A stretch of DNA of 64,000 bases from Novosphingobium sp. 32-60-15 (GCF_002280675.1 NZ_NCEN01000002.1:186001-250000), one strand, 5' to 3'. Shown: positions 25,614 through 35,180, counted from the first letter of the stretch. Notes: generated from the letters alone by a model not told the origin. Numbers and translations are program-made.

Positions 25614-26405
25614 CTACGGTTCCACCAAGCGTTCGCGAATGGCGGCGATCTTGGCCTCATCGAGGCCCAGCGCCGCCTGCGCGTAACCGGCAATCGAGCC
25701 GTGCCGCTCGGCCACACTATCCAGTGCAGCCTTGAGGTAGGCCGGGTCGGCGCGCATCAGCGCTTCGCGCACGTCGGGCGCCATCTTCTCGAACGGATGT
25801 TCGCCATCGGTCAGCCCCATGCGGGCGGCGCGGTGCGTGCGTGTGAAAGCGTAGAGATCGACCGCCGTATCGGTCAGGGCATAATCGGCAAGGATGGTAT
25901 CTTCATCCACACCGGCAAGGCCAAGAATGACCGCCGCGCAAAAACCGGTCCGGTCCTTGCCCGCTGCGCAATGAAACACCAGCGGCCCCTGATCGTCCAG
26001 CAGTGCATCGCACAGGCCGCGCAACGGCTGCACCAGCCAGTCCTGCATGGTGGGATAAGACCCCATCAGCCAAGCGCGAAGTTCAGGGCCGGTGGCCACC
26101 TTTTCCCACGCCGCGCCGCGTTGCGACGATGCGATCGATTCATCGAGTTGCCATGACAAGTTGCGGACCGGCTCAGGCCAACGGGTCGGCTCTGCCGCGA
26201 TCTCGTCATCACGGCGCAGATCGATGATTGTGCGAATGCCGAGTGGCGCGATGGCAACGTGATCCGCTTCCGTCAGATAGGTCAGAACACCTGAACGGTA
26301 AATCAGCCCGCGCCGCACCGTTCCGCCGCAGGCCGCGCGATAGCCGCCAAGGTCACGGAAATTGCAGCCGCCGACAAGATCAAGGGTTTGGGATTGCTTT
26401 TCCAT
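25614..26405 (-). CDS. tyrosine/lipid phosphatase-like protein
   Basis: A 263-residue protein of the Y_phosphatase3 (MptpB-like) family. It has FRDLGGYRA near the N-terminus and the P-loop HCAAGKDRTG (C-x5-R). Such enzymes remove phosphate from phosphotyrosine or phospholipids; several sit in catabolic operons without known role. It is the last gene of the minus-strand operon and lies 3 bp after the MDR gene. A similar gene is at 53312. Confidence 0.82.
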   Translation of the reverse strand: MEKQSQTLDLVGGCNFRDLGGYRAACGGTVRRGLIYRSGVLTYLTEADHVAIAPLGIRTIIDLRRDDEIAAEPTRWPEPVRNLSWQLDESIASSQRGAAWEKVATGPELRAWLMGSYPTMQDWLVQPLRGLCDALLDDQGPLVFHCAAGKDRTGFCAAVILGLAGVDEDTILADYALTDTAVDLYAFTRTHRAARMGLTDGEHPFEKMAPDVREALMRADPAYLKAALDSVAERHGSIAGYAQAALGLDEAKIAAIRERLVEP

Positions 26406-26408
26406 CGT

Positions 26409-27323
26409 TCAATACGTCAGCACAATTTTGCCACGCACGTTACCGCCCTCGACCTCGGCCATGGCAGCAACGGCTTGTTCCACCGGATAAGTCCGCTGGA
26501 CCGTTGGCTTTAACTTACCTGCATCGGCAAGGGCTGCGGCGCGTGCCAGCGCAGCAGCATTGGGCGTGCCGAAGGTCATCGTCGCACGTACGCCGCGACG
26601 CGCAGCTTCATCCTGATCGGGCGGGGATACCAGCGATATCAGGATGCCGCCGGGCTTAAGCAGACCCCATGAGCGGGCTTGCGCCGCCGGACCGAACGCG
26701 TCCAATACGATGTCGAAATCACCAATGGCCTCTTCGTAAGCCGTTGTGCGGTCAATCACGTGATCAGCCCCCAGACCGCGCACGAATTCCATCGTCGCGG
26801 GCGAAGTCAACGCGGTCACTTCAGCGCCCATCGCCTTGGCAAGCTGCACGACGATGCTGCCCACACCGCCCGCTGCGGCATGGACCAGCAGGCGCGTTCC
26901 TGGGCCCACCGGTTCGGCATCAAACGCGGCTTGTGCGGTCACGATACCAACCGGCAGAGCAGCGCATTCCACCAACGACAGGCTGGCAGGCGCCTTGGCA
27001 ACGGCATTGGCATCGACGGCAAGTTCATCGGCAAACACGCCGATTGGGCCGACCGAGCCATAGACCACATCGCCCACTGCAAACTCTGTCACGCCGGTGC
27101 CCAATTCGGTAACAGATCCGGCAAATTCGTTGCCGATGGTGAACGGGAACGGGATAGCGAGACCGTCCATATAACCCTCGCGGATTTTCCAGTCGACGGG
27201 ATTAACCCCCGTTGCAGCCACGGAAACACGCAATTGCCCCGCGCCAAGCACTGGCTTTGGAACGTCATTGATCATGACAACTTCGGGGCCGCCATAAGCG
27301 GTGATCTGGACTGCTCTCATCAT
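26409..27323 (-). CDS. zinc-free MDR quinone-oxidoreductase-like protein
   Basis: A 304-residue medium-chain dehydrogenase/reductase of the NADPH:quinone reductase type, with VHAAAGGVGSIVVQLAKAMGA as the cofactor loop. Catalytic zinc ligands of alcohol dehydrogenases are absent. It probably reduces an enone or enal double bond. ATG 27320, one codon inside, is an equally good start. It is in the minus-strand operon between the LLM and the phosphatase. Confidence 0.82.
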   Translation of the reverse strand: MMRAVQITAYGGPEVVMINDVPKPVLGAGQLRVSVAATGVNPVDWKIREGYMDGLAIPFPFTIGNEFAGSVTELGTGVTEFAVGDVVYGSVGPIGVFADELAVDANAVAKAPASLSLVECAALPVGIVTAQAAFDAEPVGPGTRLLVHAAAGGVGSIVVQLAKAMGAEVTALTSPATMEFVRGLGADHVIDRTTAYEEAIGDFDIVLDAFGPAAQARSWGLLKPGGILISLVSPPDQDEAARRGVRATMTFGTPNAAALARAAALADAGKLKPTVQRTYPVEQAVAAMAEVEGGNVRGKIVLTY

Positions 27324-27346
27324 GGTCTCCGTGTGCGCAGGCGTGC

Positions 27347-28237
27347 TTAAAGAACGTTCGCCGCGATATTTTCGAGGGCGATGCGTGCGTCTTCGACGCT
27401 TGCTATATGGGGCAGGCTGAACGCCAGGCGGTCGGCACCTGCGTCCTCGTAAACATTGCGCAAATCCAAGGCATCATCGCCCGGAGCCAGAATTACACCA
27501 ATTTCGAAATGCGCGATGTCGCGCCCGGCTTCCTGTGCATGGGCCATGATCTTGATGCGGCCTTGGCGGACATGATCCGGCCCGGTCATATCGGTTTCAG
27601 ACAGCGACAGCAGCCGCGTTCCGGCATAAGCGGGAACCCAGCCCTGACAATGCTTGCCCACCCGTTCAAGCACAGCATCGCTATAGCCGCCGAGCAGGAT
27701 CGGGGTATGCGGTTTGCGCGCCGGGCGGGGATACATCTGGACTTCGGGAAACTGGAAAAACTCACCATCAAAAGCAAAAGAATCCTGTGTCCATAGACCC
27801 TTCATTACGGCGACGCTTTCCATCGTATAGGCCCAGCGGCGCTCGAAACTGCCGCCGCTCGCCTCAATCTCGATCCGGCTTGCGCCGCCCGTGCCAAGGC
27901 CAAGCATGAAGCGGCCATTGCTATAGGCGTCGATACAAGCAACTTGCTTGGCAACATCGACGGGGTGCTTCATCGGCATGATCAACACGCCGGTCGATAC
28001 CTCAAGCCGGGTGGTCATCGCAGTAGCCCGCGCGGCACCAATCAACGGGTCCTGATAGAACGGCACACCATGGGTGTGCGGACCTTTGATCTCTTCGCGC
28101 AGGGGCCGGACCGTATGATGGCCCGATGTCAGCCAATCGAAACCGATCTGTTCAGCCATACGCCCGATTTCGCCCATGTCGACGTCGTTGATGGGCACAC
28201 CGGGATCGGCGAACGGCCTGCTGATGCCAATTTTCAT
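27347..28237 (-). CDS. LLM-class F420-dependent oxidoreductase
   Basis: A 296-residue luciferase-like oxidoreductase. It starts MKIGISRPFADPG and has STGVLIMPMKHPVDVAKQVA and SNGRFMLGLGTGG, the typical LLM core. It uses F420 or FMN; F420 is favoured by the F420 genes in the same cluster. ATG 28237 is where homology starts, the upstream frame being an extension. It lies in the operon reading toward 25614. Confidence 0.82.
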   Translation of the reverse strand: MKIGISRPFADPGVPINDVDMGEIGRMAEQIGFDWLTSGHHTVRPLREEIKGPHTHGVPFYQDPLIGAARATAMTTRLEVSTGVLIMPMKHPVDVAKQVACIDAYSNGRFMLGLGTGGASRIEIEASGGSFERRWAYTMESVAVMKGLWTQDSFAFDGEFFQFPEVQMYPRPARKPHTPILLGGYSDAVLERVGKHCQGWVPAYAGTRLLSLSETDMTGPDHVRQGRIKIMAHAQEAGRDIAHFEIGVILAPGDDALDLRNVYEDAGADRLAFSLPHIASVEDARIALENIAANVL

Positions 28238-28283
28238 CGATGTTCTCTCCAAAGGCTTATGACCGGGCGGTTGATGGCCGCAT

Positions 28284-29081
28284 TTATCCGTAAAAGAACT
28301 TGAGCAACTCGCTCTTGGTGACGACGCGTTCACGGCGGGCGGCATTGGACGTCACCGGATCTTCGGGCGAAACTTCGTCCGGATTGTAAATCGGGCCGGA
28401 ACCCAGCGCCGCAATCGTGCCGCGCGCCAGCATCGCGGTGTCAGATGCGCCGGTGGCTTCGACCGGAATGCCGCGCTTGGCCAGCGTTTCGCGCAGCATC
28501 GGGGTATCGGCGATCTTGAACAACAAGGTGACCACATCAACCCCACGCGGCGTGAGCTCTGCCCAAAGCGCTTCGCACAAGTTCAATGCAAAGCCCTTGG
28601 TCGCGGTATAAATGCCCGAAAGCGCCGCGCCGCCGAAGGCCGCTTCAGAGCCGACCACGATCAGCCCGCCGCCGCCGCTTTGTACCAGGCGCTGCCCGAA
28701 ATGGTGCAGAGCTTCGGTGAGGAAAAGGACGTTGCGCTGGATCGTGGCGGCCCATGTCGCATAGGGCAGATCGACGAACTGCGTGCCCGAAGCTTCGGCA
28801 CCTGCATTGAACACGGCAAGCGTGAGAGGGATGTCGGCGGTGGCAGCCGCGATCTGCGCAACAGCATCGGGGGCAGCCAGATCAAGCGACAGGGTGCGCG
28901 CTTCGACGCCCAATGCGCGCACGGCCGCGGCAGCCGCAGCAAGCTTTTCTTCCTGCCGTGCGATCAGCAGGCAGTTCATGCCGTGTCCTGCCAATTCAGT
29001 CGCAAAGGCAAGACCGAGCCCATCGGATCCGCCCGTGATGAACGCCCATTTTCCAGGCGCGATAGCCGCCGCCAGCGTCAT
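28284..29081 (-). CDS. SDR-family oxidoreductase
   Basis: A 265-residue SDR of the type annotated as very-long-chain ketoacyl reductase-like. The cofactor motif is TGGSDGLG and the active site YTATK. It overlaps the upstream SnoaL/LEH-like gene by 4 bp, so the two are co-translated. It is distinct in sequence from the His-tailed SDR group. Substrate unknown. Confidence 0.82.
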   Translation of the reverse strand: MTLAAAIAPGKWAFITGGSDGLGLAFATELAGHGMNCLLIARQEEKLAAAAAAVRALGVEARTLSLDLAAPDAVAQIAAATADIPLTLAVFNAGAEASGTQFVDLPYATWAATIQRNVLFLTEALHHFGQRLVQSGGGGLIVVGSEAAFGGAALSGIYTATKGFALNLCEALWAELTPRGVDVVTLLFKIADTPMLRETLAKRGIPVEATGASDTAMLARGTIAALGSGPIYNPDEVSPEDPVTSNAARRERVVTKSELLKFFYG

Positions 29082-29524
29082 GGTGCCACAGGTTCCGGGT
29101 TCCCGGCCGGGTTGTTTTCACCGGTCACACCCATTTTGCGGTTCAGATCGTCCATGTCGAGATATTCGCGCCATTTGACGATCAGGCCCGCGTCGTTGAA
29201 TTCATAAATCGCGACCATCTGGTGTGGGCAGGGGCGGCCCATGATGATCGCTGTGTCTGACCGTTCCTGCATCACCATGCGGTCGTTCGACACGATGTTG
29301 ACTTCGTTGCATTTGTTGTTGGTGGCAAAAGTCATCTGGTTCAGGATTTCGGCGCGCAACGCCTCCTTGCCCCTGATCACCGGGCCACCTGGAACCCACA
29401 ATTGCCATTCGGCATCGTCAGCAAAGAACGACAGGATTTTCTCGACATCAGGCCGCACCTCGTCGCTGCCGTCGCCCCAGGCGTCGTGCATCGTGCGGAC
29501 CTTGTTTTCCAGTTCGATACCCAT
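29078..29524 (-). CDS. SnoaL/limonene-epoxide-hydrolase-like protein
   Basis: A 148-residue NTF2-fold protein. It contains R88-S89-D90 (QERSDT) and D123 in KWREYLD, which correspond in order and approximate spacing to the Arg-Asp-Asp triad of limonene-1,2-epoxide hydrolase. It may therefore open an epoxide or hydrate a double bond; a SnoaL-type isomerase is the alternative. It lies between two SDR genes. Confidence 0.68.
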   Translation of the reverse strand: MGIELENKVRTMHDAWGDGSDEVRPDVEKILSFFADDAEWQLWVPGGPVIRGKEALRAEILNQMTFATNNKCNEVNIVSNDRMVMQERSDTAIIMGRPCPHQMVAIYEFNDAGLIVKWREYLDMDDLNRKMGVTGENNPAGNPEPVAP

Positions 29525-29540
29525 GGTTTTTCCTTAGAAG

Positions 29541-30350
29541 TCAGTTGCCTGCAGAAAGCGCGCGGGTGACGCTGATAAACGGCACGGTGCAGCTTTGCCC
29601 GCCATCGACGGGATAAAGCATCCCGTTGACGTAGCGCGATTCATCTGACGCCAGGAACAGCGCCATTGCCGCGATGTCTTCAGGTTCGCCGATAAAGGGC
29701 GTGTTCAGCACATCGAGAAACAGGCGGTCCATTTCAGGCGTGGTCCACTGGATCTTGGCCGGGGTCTGCGTGGGACCGGGCAGGATTGCGTTGCTGCGGA
29801 TACCGCGCTTGCCATAAGTGGCGGCAATCGCCTGAACGAACCAGTTGAGCGCCGCCTTGGACGAGCCGTAGCTGTAAGCGGTAATGTCTCCGCCCATCGA
29901 ACTGCCCGACGAGGTGGCAATGATTGAACCGCGCCCCCGTTCGAGCATATGCGGGATTGCGAGTTTGCTCGCAATTACCGCGCCGAGCACGTTGACGCGC
30001 AAATTGGCAAAGAAGATTTCGGGATCGAACGCGAGGAAATCCATGTCGCGCATGGCGTGTTCGGTATTGGTGTAAAGCGCATTGTTGAACAACACGTCGA
30101 TCTGGCCGAAATCGGCGATGGTGGTGTCGATCATCCGGGCAAGATCGGCCTCGTTGCTCACATCCACGGTGATTGCGCGCGCTTTGCCTCCAGCATCTAC
30201 CACAGCCTGCGCCACGGACTCGGCGGGCTCGGCGCGGATATCGGCAACGATCACGGTTGCCCCTTCGCGGGCGAACATCTGCGCGCTGGCGCGGCCAATG
30301 CCGCTGCCACTGCCGGTAATGATGCAGACCTTGTCCGCCAGCCTCGCCAT
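29541..30350 (-). CDS. SDR-family oxidoreductase
   Basis: A 269-residue classical SDR with TGSGSGIG and YGSSK. It is the first gene of the minus-strand operon and is divergent from the TonB receptor, with a cluster operator 69 bp before its start. It probably oxidises a ring or side-chain alcohol. Substrate unknown. Confidence 0.87.
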   Translation of the reverse strand: MARLADKVCIITGSGSGIGRASAQMFAREGATVIVADIRAEPAESVAQAVVDAGGKARAITVDVSNEADLARMIDTTIADFGQIDVLFNNALYTNTEHAMRDMDFLAFDPEIFFANLRVNVLGAVIASKLAIPHMLERGRGSIIATSSGSSMGGDITAYSYGSSKAALNWFVQAIAATYGKRGIRSNAILPGPTQTPAKIQWTTPEMDRLFLDVLNTPFIGEPEDIAAMALFLASDESRYVNGMLYPVDGGQSCTVPFISVTRALSAGN

Positions 30351-30418
30351 GGTTCCATGCTCCTTGTCGCCTTGATGGCGCTTGTCCGTGATAGAGGCGC
30401 GAATTGGGCCTGAGGTTA

Positions 30419-30434
30419 CCTGCCGAAAGGTTGG
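30419..30434. promoter_or_regulatory. cluster operator, copy 3
   Basis: CCTGCC-GAAA-GGTTGG matches 10 of 12 informative positions of CCTAYC-N4-GRTAGG. It lies 69 bp before the minus-strand SDR start at 30350, so it most likely serves that operon. Confidence 0.55.
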
Positions 30435-30517
30435 CAGCTTTGCGCAAGTGAGGCGTTGCCCGAGCCAACGAGGGTGGATGAACTTCGTGATGCTGCTGCG
30501 TTCGCCGGTGATGCTAC

Positions 30518-30533
30518 CCTTTCCGGCGGCAGG
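30518..30533. promoter_or_regulatory. cluster operator, copy 4
   Basis: CCTTTC-CGGC-GGCAGG matches 10 of 12 informative positions of CCTAYC-N4-GRTAGG. It lies 87 bp before the TonB receptor start, the same distance as in front of other units, so each side of this divergent region appears to have its own copy. Confidence 0.5.
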
Positions 30534-30537
30534 TTTA

Positions 30538-30582
30538 TTGGCGGTTCTGAGGTCGCACCGAACGGCGCGATCGAACCGCCAA
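30538..30582. repeat. inverted repeat before TonB receptor
   Basis: TTGGCGGTTC (30538-30547) and GAACCGCCAA (30573-30582) are perfect 10-bp arms with a 25-bp spacer. A small hairpin GGACG-AAAA-CGTCC follows at 30584-30597, just before the ribosome binding site. Possible operator or leader structure. Confidence 0.45.
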
Positions 30583-30619
30583 AGGACGAAAACGTCCGAT
30601 TCACCCGGGAGGAAGACAG

Positions 30620-33016
30620 ATGATTTCCAACGTCCGCATGAAGAGCCTTGTCGCGTTGCTGATGGTCAGCACGGCCACTCCGGCGCTTGCCCAGCAGACC
30701 ACTACCGACACTGATCAACCCGCAGGGCAAAGCGATGGCGACATTATCGTCACCGCGCGTCGCACGTCGGAAAACATCCAGTCTACCCCGGTTTCGGTGA
30801 CCGCTTTCGGCACGGAATCGCTGCGCCAGGCACAAGTCCGCGATACGCAGGACCTGCTGTTCAAAACGCCGGGCGTGTTCCTTGCAGGCAGTGGCGGGCG
30901 CGAGAATTCCAACTTCTCGATCCGTGGCCAGTCCAAGGCCCTTGCCGGGAACAGCGCGCCTGGCGTGATCAGCTATTTCGCGGATGTACCCGCACCAACG
31001 CTCGGCTCCAGTATCCCGACATACGACCTTGCATCGGTGCAGGTGCTGAAAGGTCCGCAGGGCACATTGTTCGGCCGCAACACCACCGGCGGCGCGATCC
31101 TCTATTACCCCACCGCACCGGACTATGAACTTGGCGGTTATGTACAGGCCTCCTACGGCAGCTATGATGCCTTGATCGCAGAAGCGGCGATCAACCTGCC
31201 ACTCGTCGACCAGAAGGTGGCGCTGCGCATTTCGGGCCAATACCAAAAGCGCGATGGCTGGACAAAGAACATCGGCATCGGCAACGACGCAGACGACCTC
31301 AATTCTCGCGCGATCCGGGGTTCGCTGCTGATCGAACCGGTCGAAGGGCTAAAGAACACCACCATCGTCGACTATTACCGCAACCGTTCAACCGGCGGCG
31401 CATCGGTTCTTGTCAATGTGTTCGCCGGGCCCAACGCGCTGACCGCGACAGGGACCTTGGCCGCGGCCCAAACGCAACTTGCGCTGCAACGCGCACGCGG
31501 GGTTCGCGTGATCAATTCGGATATCGATGCGTTCGAACGCGCCGAACGTTTGGGCGTGACCAACCGCACCGAAGCCACACTTTCCGACGCGATCCAACTG
31601 GTCAACATCTTTGGCTATCGCCACACCAAGGTCGATTATTTCTCCAGCGTCGACGGATTGCCAACGCTGATTTCCGATGGCTCCGGTGCGATCCCCAGGG
31701 GTCTGCCGGTAATGGTCGTCGGTGGACGCCAGACATCCGATGTGGAACAATTCACCGAAGAACTGCAACTTCGCGGCAAAGCTGCGGATGACAAACTGGA
31801 ATGGCTGGTCGGCGGGTTCTACCTGAAGAGCAAGCCCAAGGGCCCGACCGGCACGTACATTCCGATCTTCATCCTGCCCGGCTTCACCAACGCGCCGTTC
31901 AATTACGGCTTCTTCACCGAAACCAGCAAGGCGCTGTTCGGCAATGTTACCTACAAGCTTGATGGCATTGCCGACGGTTTGCGCTTCAGCGCAGGCTTCC
32001 GCCACACTTGGGATGAAATCACCGCTTGCGTCGGAGGCGGCACATCGCCCGATCCGGTTCTGTCGCCCGCCGATTGCAACAATGCCGTGCCTGCGATCCG
32101 CAACAGCAGCATCAACAAAACCTCGTCCAAGGCGCCAACCTGGACCGTAGGTCTTGATTGGCAGGCATCGGACGAGGTGTTCCTCTATGCGGTAACCCGC
32201 CATGGCTACCGGGCAGGTGGCATCAACAGCCCGACGCTGGCCGGTCGCCTTGCCAAATTCCAGTCCTTCCGGCCTGAAAAGGTTGACGACATCGAAGTCG
32301 GCATCCGTTCGGACCTGAAGGCAGGCGATGTGGCCATCCGCTTCAATGCATCTCCGTTTGTAGGCTGGTATAGCAATGTTCAGGTGCCGGTTTCAGGCCT
32401 GAACACACAGGCAACCTGCAGCACGGTTACGCCGGGCGGCACCGACTCACCAAGATCACCAGATGGCGATTGCAATGCCAACAATGATCCGAGCGGCGGC
32501 ACCCTGCTGGTCAATGCCGGATCGACCCGCGTGGCAGGCATCGACCTTTCCGCACGGATCGCACCGACGTCTACACTGGCGTTCGAGGCTGGTGCCACGT
32601 TCCTCGATCTGAAGACCCGCGCGCTGACGGTGCCGGGTGAGCTTCAATCCTACCTTCGTGTGCTTGAAGTGCCTTTCAATCTTGTTGCCAAGCAGACGAT
32701 CACAGCAGGCGTGCGCTGGACATTGCCGGTACCCGAAAGCATCGGGCAGGCCGTTTTCATTGGCGATTTCTATCATTCAAGCAGTGTCCAGTCTTCGGAC
32801 GCGATCCTGCCCGCCTACAGCATCGTCAACGCACGGCTTGATATCAATGATATCGGTGGATCGAATGTCGATGCCAGCGTGTTCGTGCGCAACGTATTCG
32901 ACAAGGAATACCTTGCATCAAGCAATGTCGGATCGAACCTTCTGGGCGTGCAAAGCGGCTTCATCGGTGCACCGCGCACCATCGGCGTCGAACTGCGCTA
33001 TCGTTTCGGCAGCTGA
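30620..33016 (+). CDS. TonB-dependent outer-membrane receptor
   Basis: A 798-residue receptor. Residues 1-25 form a signal peptide (ALLMVSTATPALAQ), then a TonB box-like DIIVTARR, the plug domain (with PQGTLFGRNTTGGAI) and a C-terminal beta-barrel ending RYRFGS. Sphingomonads use such receptors to take up aromatic, terpenoid or steroid carbon sources, so this is probably the import step of the pathway. GGGAGGA lies 6-12 bp before ATG 30620. It is followed 52 bp later by a kinase-like gene. Confidence 0.93.
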   Translation: MISNVRMKSLVALLMVSTATPALAQQTTTDTDQPAGQSDGDIIVTARRTSENIQSTPVSVTAFGTESLRQAQVRDTQDLLFKTPGVFLAGSGGRENSNFSIRGQSKALAGNSAPGVISYFADVPAPTLGSSIPTYDLASVQVLKGPQGTLFGRNTTGGAILYYPTAPDYELGGYVQASYGSYDALIAEAAINLPLVDQKVALRISGQYQKRDGWTKNIGIGNDADDLNSRAIRGSLLIEPVEGLKNTTIVDYYRNRSTGGASVLVNVFAGPNALTATGTLAAAQTQLALQRARGVRVINSDIDAFERAERLGVTNRTEATLSDAIQLVNIFGYRHTKVDYFSSVDGLPTLISDGSGAIPRGLPVMVVGGRQTSDVEQFTEELQLRGKAADDKLEWLVGGFYLKSKPKGPTGTYIPIFILPGFTNAPFNYGFFTETSKALFGNVTYKLDGIADGLRFSAGFRHTWDEITACVGGGTSPDPVLSPADCNNAVPAIRNSSINKTSSKAPTWTVGLDWQASDEVFLYAVTRHGYRAGGINSPTLAGRLAKFQSFRPEKVDDIEVGIRSDLKAGDVAIRFNASPFVGWYSNVQVPVSGLNTQATCSTVTPGGTDSPRSPDGDCNANNDPSGGTLLVNAGSTRVAGIDLSARIAPTSTLAFEAGATFLDLKTRALTVPGELQSYLRVLEVPFNLVAKQTITAGVRWTLPVPESIGQAVFIGDFYHSSSVQSSDAILPAYSIVNARLDINDIGGSNVDASVFVRNVFDKEYLASSNVGSNLLGVQSGFIGAPRTIGVELRYRFGS

Positions 33017-33068
33017 ACCGGATACAATTCTGACGGCACAACCGGCGCGGTCGGTGGGGAGAGCACGA

Positions 33069-34430
33069 ATGGTCTCGCAAGCAGTACAGCCTCCCACCGA
33101 CCCGACCGACGCCAAGGTTTACGACTGGCTGACCAGCAATATCGGGCCAGTCACTGCGTTTGAGAGGCAGCCGAGGTGGCGACCGGGATGGAACGTGGTG
33201 GCAAATGGTGCGCCGCTTTATGTGCGCGGCCCGCGCGGCGACACTTATGCCTCGCCGGTGGACATGTTCCAGGAAGCGGAAATCCATCACGTATTCGAAC
33301 GGCACGGCATCCCCGCCCCGCGAGTTCACGGGATGATCCCCGATCCGCTGTGCATCGTCATGGAAATGCTGCCCGGACGGATCAACAGCGGATCGATTGC
33401 CAATCCAGATATTCAGGCAAAAGTGCGCGAGCAGTTCATCGGCATCGTCGCCGACGTCCATCGCCTGCCGGTCGAGGCGTTCGCCCCCGCCAAATTGCCG
33501 GTTCCGCGCACGCCCAAAGAGATCGCGCTCAATCTCTATGCGCCCTCGCACGAGATATTCCGTGAACGCATAGCAGGGCGCCCGTGGCCGCTTATGGAAT
33601 TTGCCTGGGGCTGGCTTAATCGCAACATTCCGCAAGACCGTACCCGCGCAACTTTTGTGAATTACGATGGCGGACAGTTCCTGTTTGATGACAACGGGGC
33701 GGTAACCGGCCTGATAGATTTCGAAGTGTCCTCGCTCGGCGATCCTGCGGCAGAGCTTTCTGGCATGCGCTTGCGCGATTCGTCAGAGCCGCTGGGTGAT
33801 CTGACCGCTCTGGTCGCGCGGTACGAGGAACTGACCGGTGACCGCATTTCCCGCCAGTTGATCGAATTCCACACCGCCGGTTTCTGTGCGGTCAACGGCT
33901 TCCTGATGTGGCCGCTGATGTTTGACAGCGCGCCCGAACAGGACTTCATCGCCTATCTCAACTATTGCGTGGGCACGAGCCGCTGGATGATCCGCGCCAT
34001 CGCCGATCATATGGGCGTGGCGCTGATCGATCCGCCAGAGCCGCAAGCGCAACCGCTGGGCTTTGAACAAGCATCGCGCCATCTGGTGCGTCATATCGAA
34101 GCCTTCGCCGATGGCACTCCGGCAGAAAACTATGCGCGCGATTCCGCCGCACATCAGGCGTTCTATATGGGGCGGCTCAATACCTATGGGCTGTCTGTGC
34201 GGGCCGCCGATCTGGCCGACGTTGCTGCGCTAACCGGGGTGCAGCATAACACGTGGGAACAGGCGCAAACCGGGCTGTCCGACTGGGTGGCAAAAGCCGG
34301 CGCAGAGGCCGACGCGGCGCTGGTTCAGCATTTCCACCGTTGGTTGCAACGTCAGGCGTTTATGTTACGCGATTGCGGTCCTGCAGCGTTCCTGCCTACA
34401 GTAGATCTCCAGCCGATCCGCGAACGCTAG
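33069..34430 (+). CDS. APH-fold phosphotransferase (long type)
   Basis: A 453-residue kinase-like protein with the RQPRWRPGW stretch of the long group. Its catalytic loop reads FVNYDGGQFLF: Asp present, His and Asn replaced. The metal-binding LIDFEVSSLGDP is intact. ATG 33069 follows GGGGAGA; a longer frame upstream overlaps the receptor gene and is not coding. It is probably co-transcribed with the receptor and converges with the TetR gene, 2 bp away. Confidence 0.75.
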   Translation: MVSQAVQPPTDPTDAKVYDWLTSNIGPVTAFERQPRWRPGWNVVANGAPLYVRGPRGDTYASPVDMFQEAEIHHVFERHGIPAPRVHGMIPDPLCIVMEMLPGRINSGSIANPDIQAKVREQFIGIVADVHRLPVEAFAPAKLPVPRTPKEIALNLYAPSHEIFRERIAGRPWPLMEFAWGWLNRNIPQDRTRATFVNYDGGQFLFDDNGAVTGLIDFEVSSLGDPAAELSGMRLRDSSEPLGDLTALVARYEELTGDRISRQLIEFHTAGFCAVNGFLMWPLMFDSAPEQDFIAYLNYCVGTSRWMIRAIADHMGVALIDPPEPQAQPLGFEQASRHLVRHIEAFADGTPAENYARDSAAHQAFYMGRLNTYGLSVRAADLADVAALTGVQHNTWEQAQTGLSDWVAKAGAEADAALVQHFHRWLQRQAFMLRDCGPAAFLPTVDLQPIRER

Positions 34431-34432
34431 GT

Positions 34433-35113
34433 TCAGGGCACCTTACGCATGCGGACTGCAGCCAAAACGAATTCGCTGCTGCTGTCCTGCCATGCCTCGG
34501 CATCCATATCAGCCCCGGTGCGCGCGCGCGTGACGAGCGAAATCATGGGCGAATGCGCAAACCACGTGGTGACGAGGCTGTGGATCGCCCAGAACAACTG
34601 GTCCGCATCACAATCAGCGCGAAACACACCTTCCGCACATCCGCGAATTACAATAGGTCGCAGCACGTCATCGATCAGGGTTCTGAGCACCGCTGTCAAC
34701 GGGCTGGCTTTGCCGACGTGGACAAAAGCGTGCTGCGCCTCGTCAATGGTCATCCGGACGATTTGCGGGCGTTCGACAAATTCGCGGAACATGTTCTTGA
34801 CGAACTGTTTCAGCGCATCTTCGGGGGCAAGAGCAGCATATTCGGTGCACCCGATGAAAGCCGCCGTCTTCTCGGCGGCTTCCTTCAGAATGATCGTGTA
34901 AAGATCGGACTTGCTTCCGAAATAATAGTACAAAAGCTGCTTTGATACTTTTGCACGGCGACAGATTGAATCCACGGTCGTGCCGTCGAAACCATGGGCA
35001 GTGAACTCTTCCTTGGCGGCGTTGACGATATCGGCAATAGTGGTGGCATTGGACGTGCGTCGCCCCCGGATCGAGGCCGTTTCAGCAGGCTGGTATTCGC
35101 CGCAGTTTGGCAT
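34433..35113 (-). CDS. TetR-family regulator
   Basis: A 226-residue regulator with an N-terminal helix-turn-helix (TTVDSICRRAKVSKQLLYYYFG, residues about 45-66) and a helical effector domain. It is divergent from the SDR at 35278. The 164-bp region between them holds an imperfect palindrome TTATTGC-N5-GCGATAA, a candidate operator. It probably represses itself and the 35278-38442 genes. Confidence 0.86.
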   Translation of the reverse strand: MPNCGEYQPAETASIRGRRTSNATTIADIVNAAKEEFTAHGFDGTTVDSICRRAKVSKQLLYYYFGSKSDLYTIILKEAAEKTAAFIGCTEYAALAPEDALKQFVKNMFREFVERPQIVRMTIDEAQHAFVHVGKASPLTAVLRTLIDDVLRPIVIRGCAEGVFRADCDADQLFWAIHSLVTTWFAHSPMISLVTRARTGADMDAEAWQDSSSEFVLAAVRMRKVP

Positions 35114-35161
35114 TTCTTACACTCTCCCGAACGGGAATCCGCACCCTGACCAAGCGTTGAA

Positions 35162-35180
35162 TTATTGCCTTATGCGATAA
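35162..35180. promoter_or_regulatory. candidate TetR operator
   Basis: TTATTGC-CTTAT-GCGATAA has 7-bp arms with one mismatch. It lies in the divergent region of the TetR gene (start 35113) and the SDR gene (start 35278), where no copy of the cluster operator was found. Confidence 0.4.
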
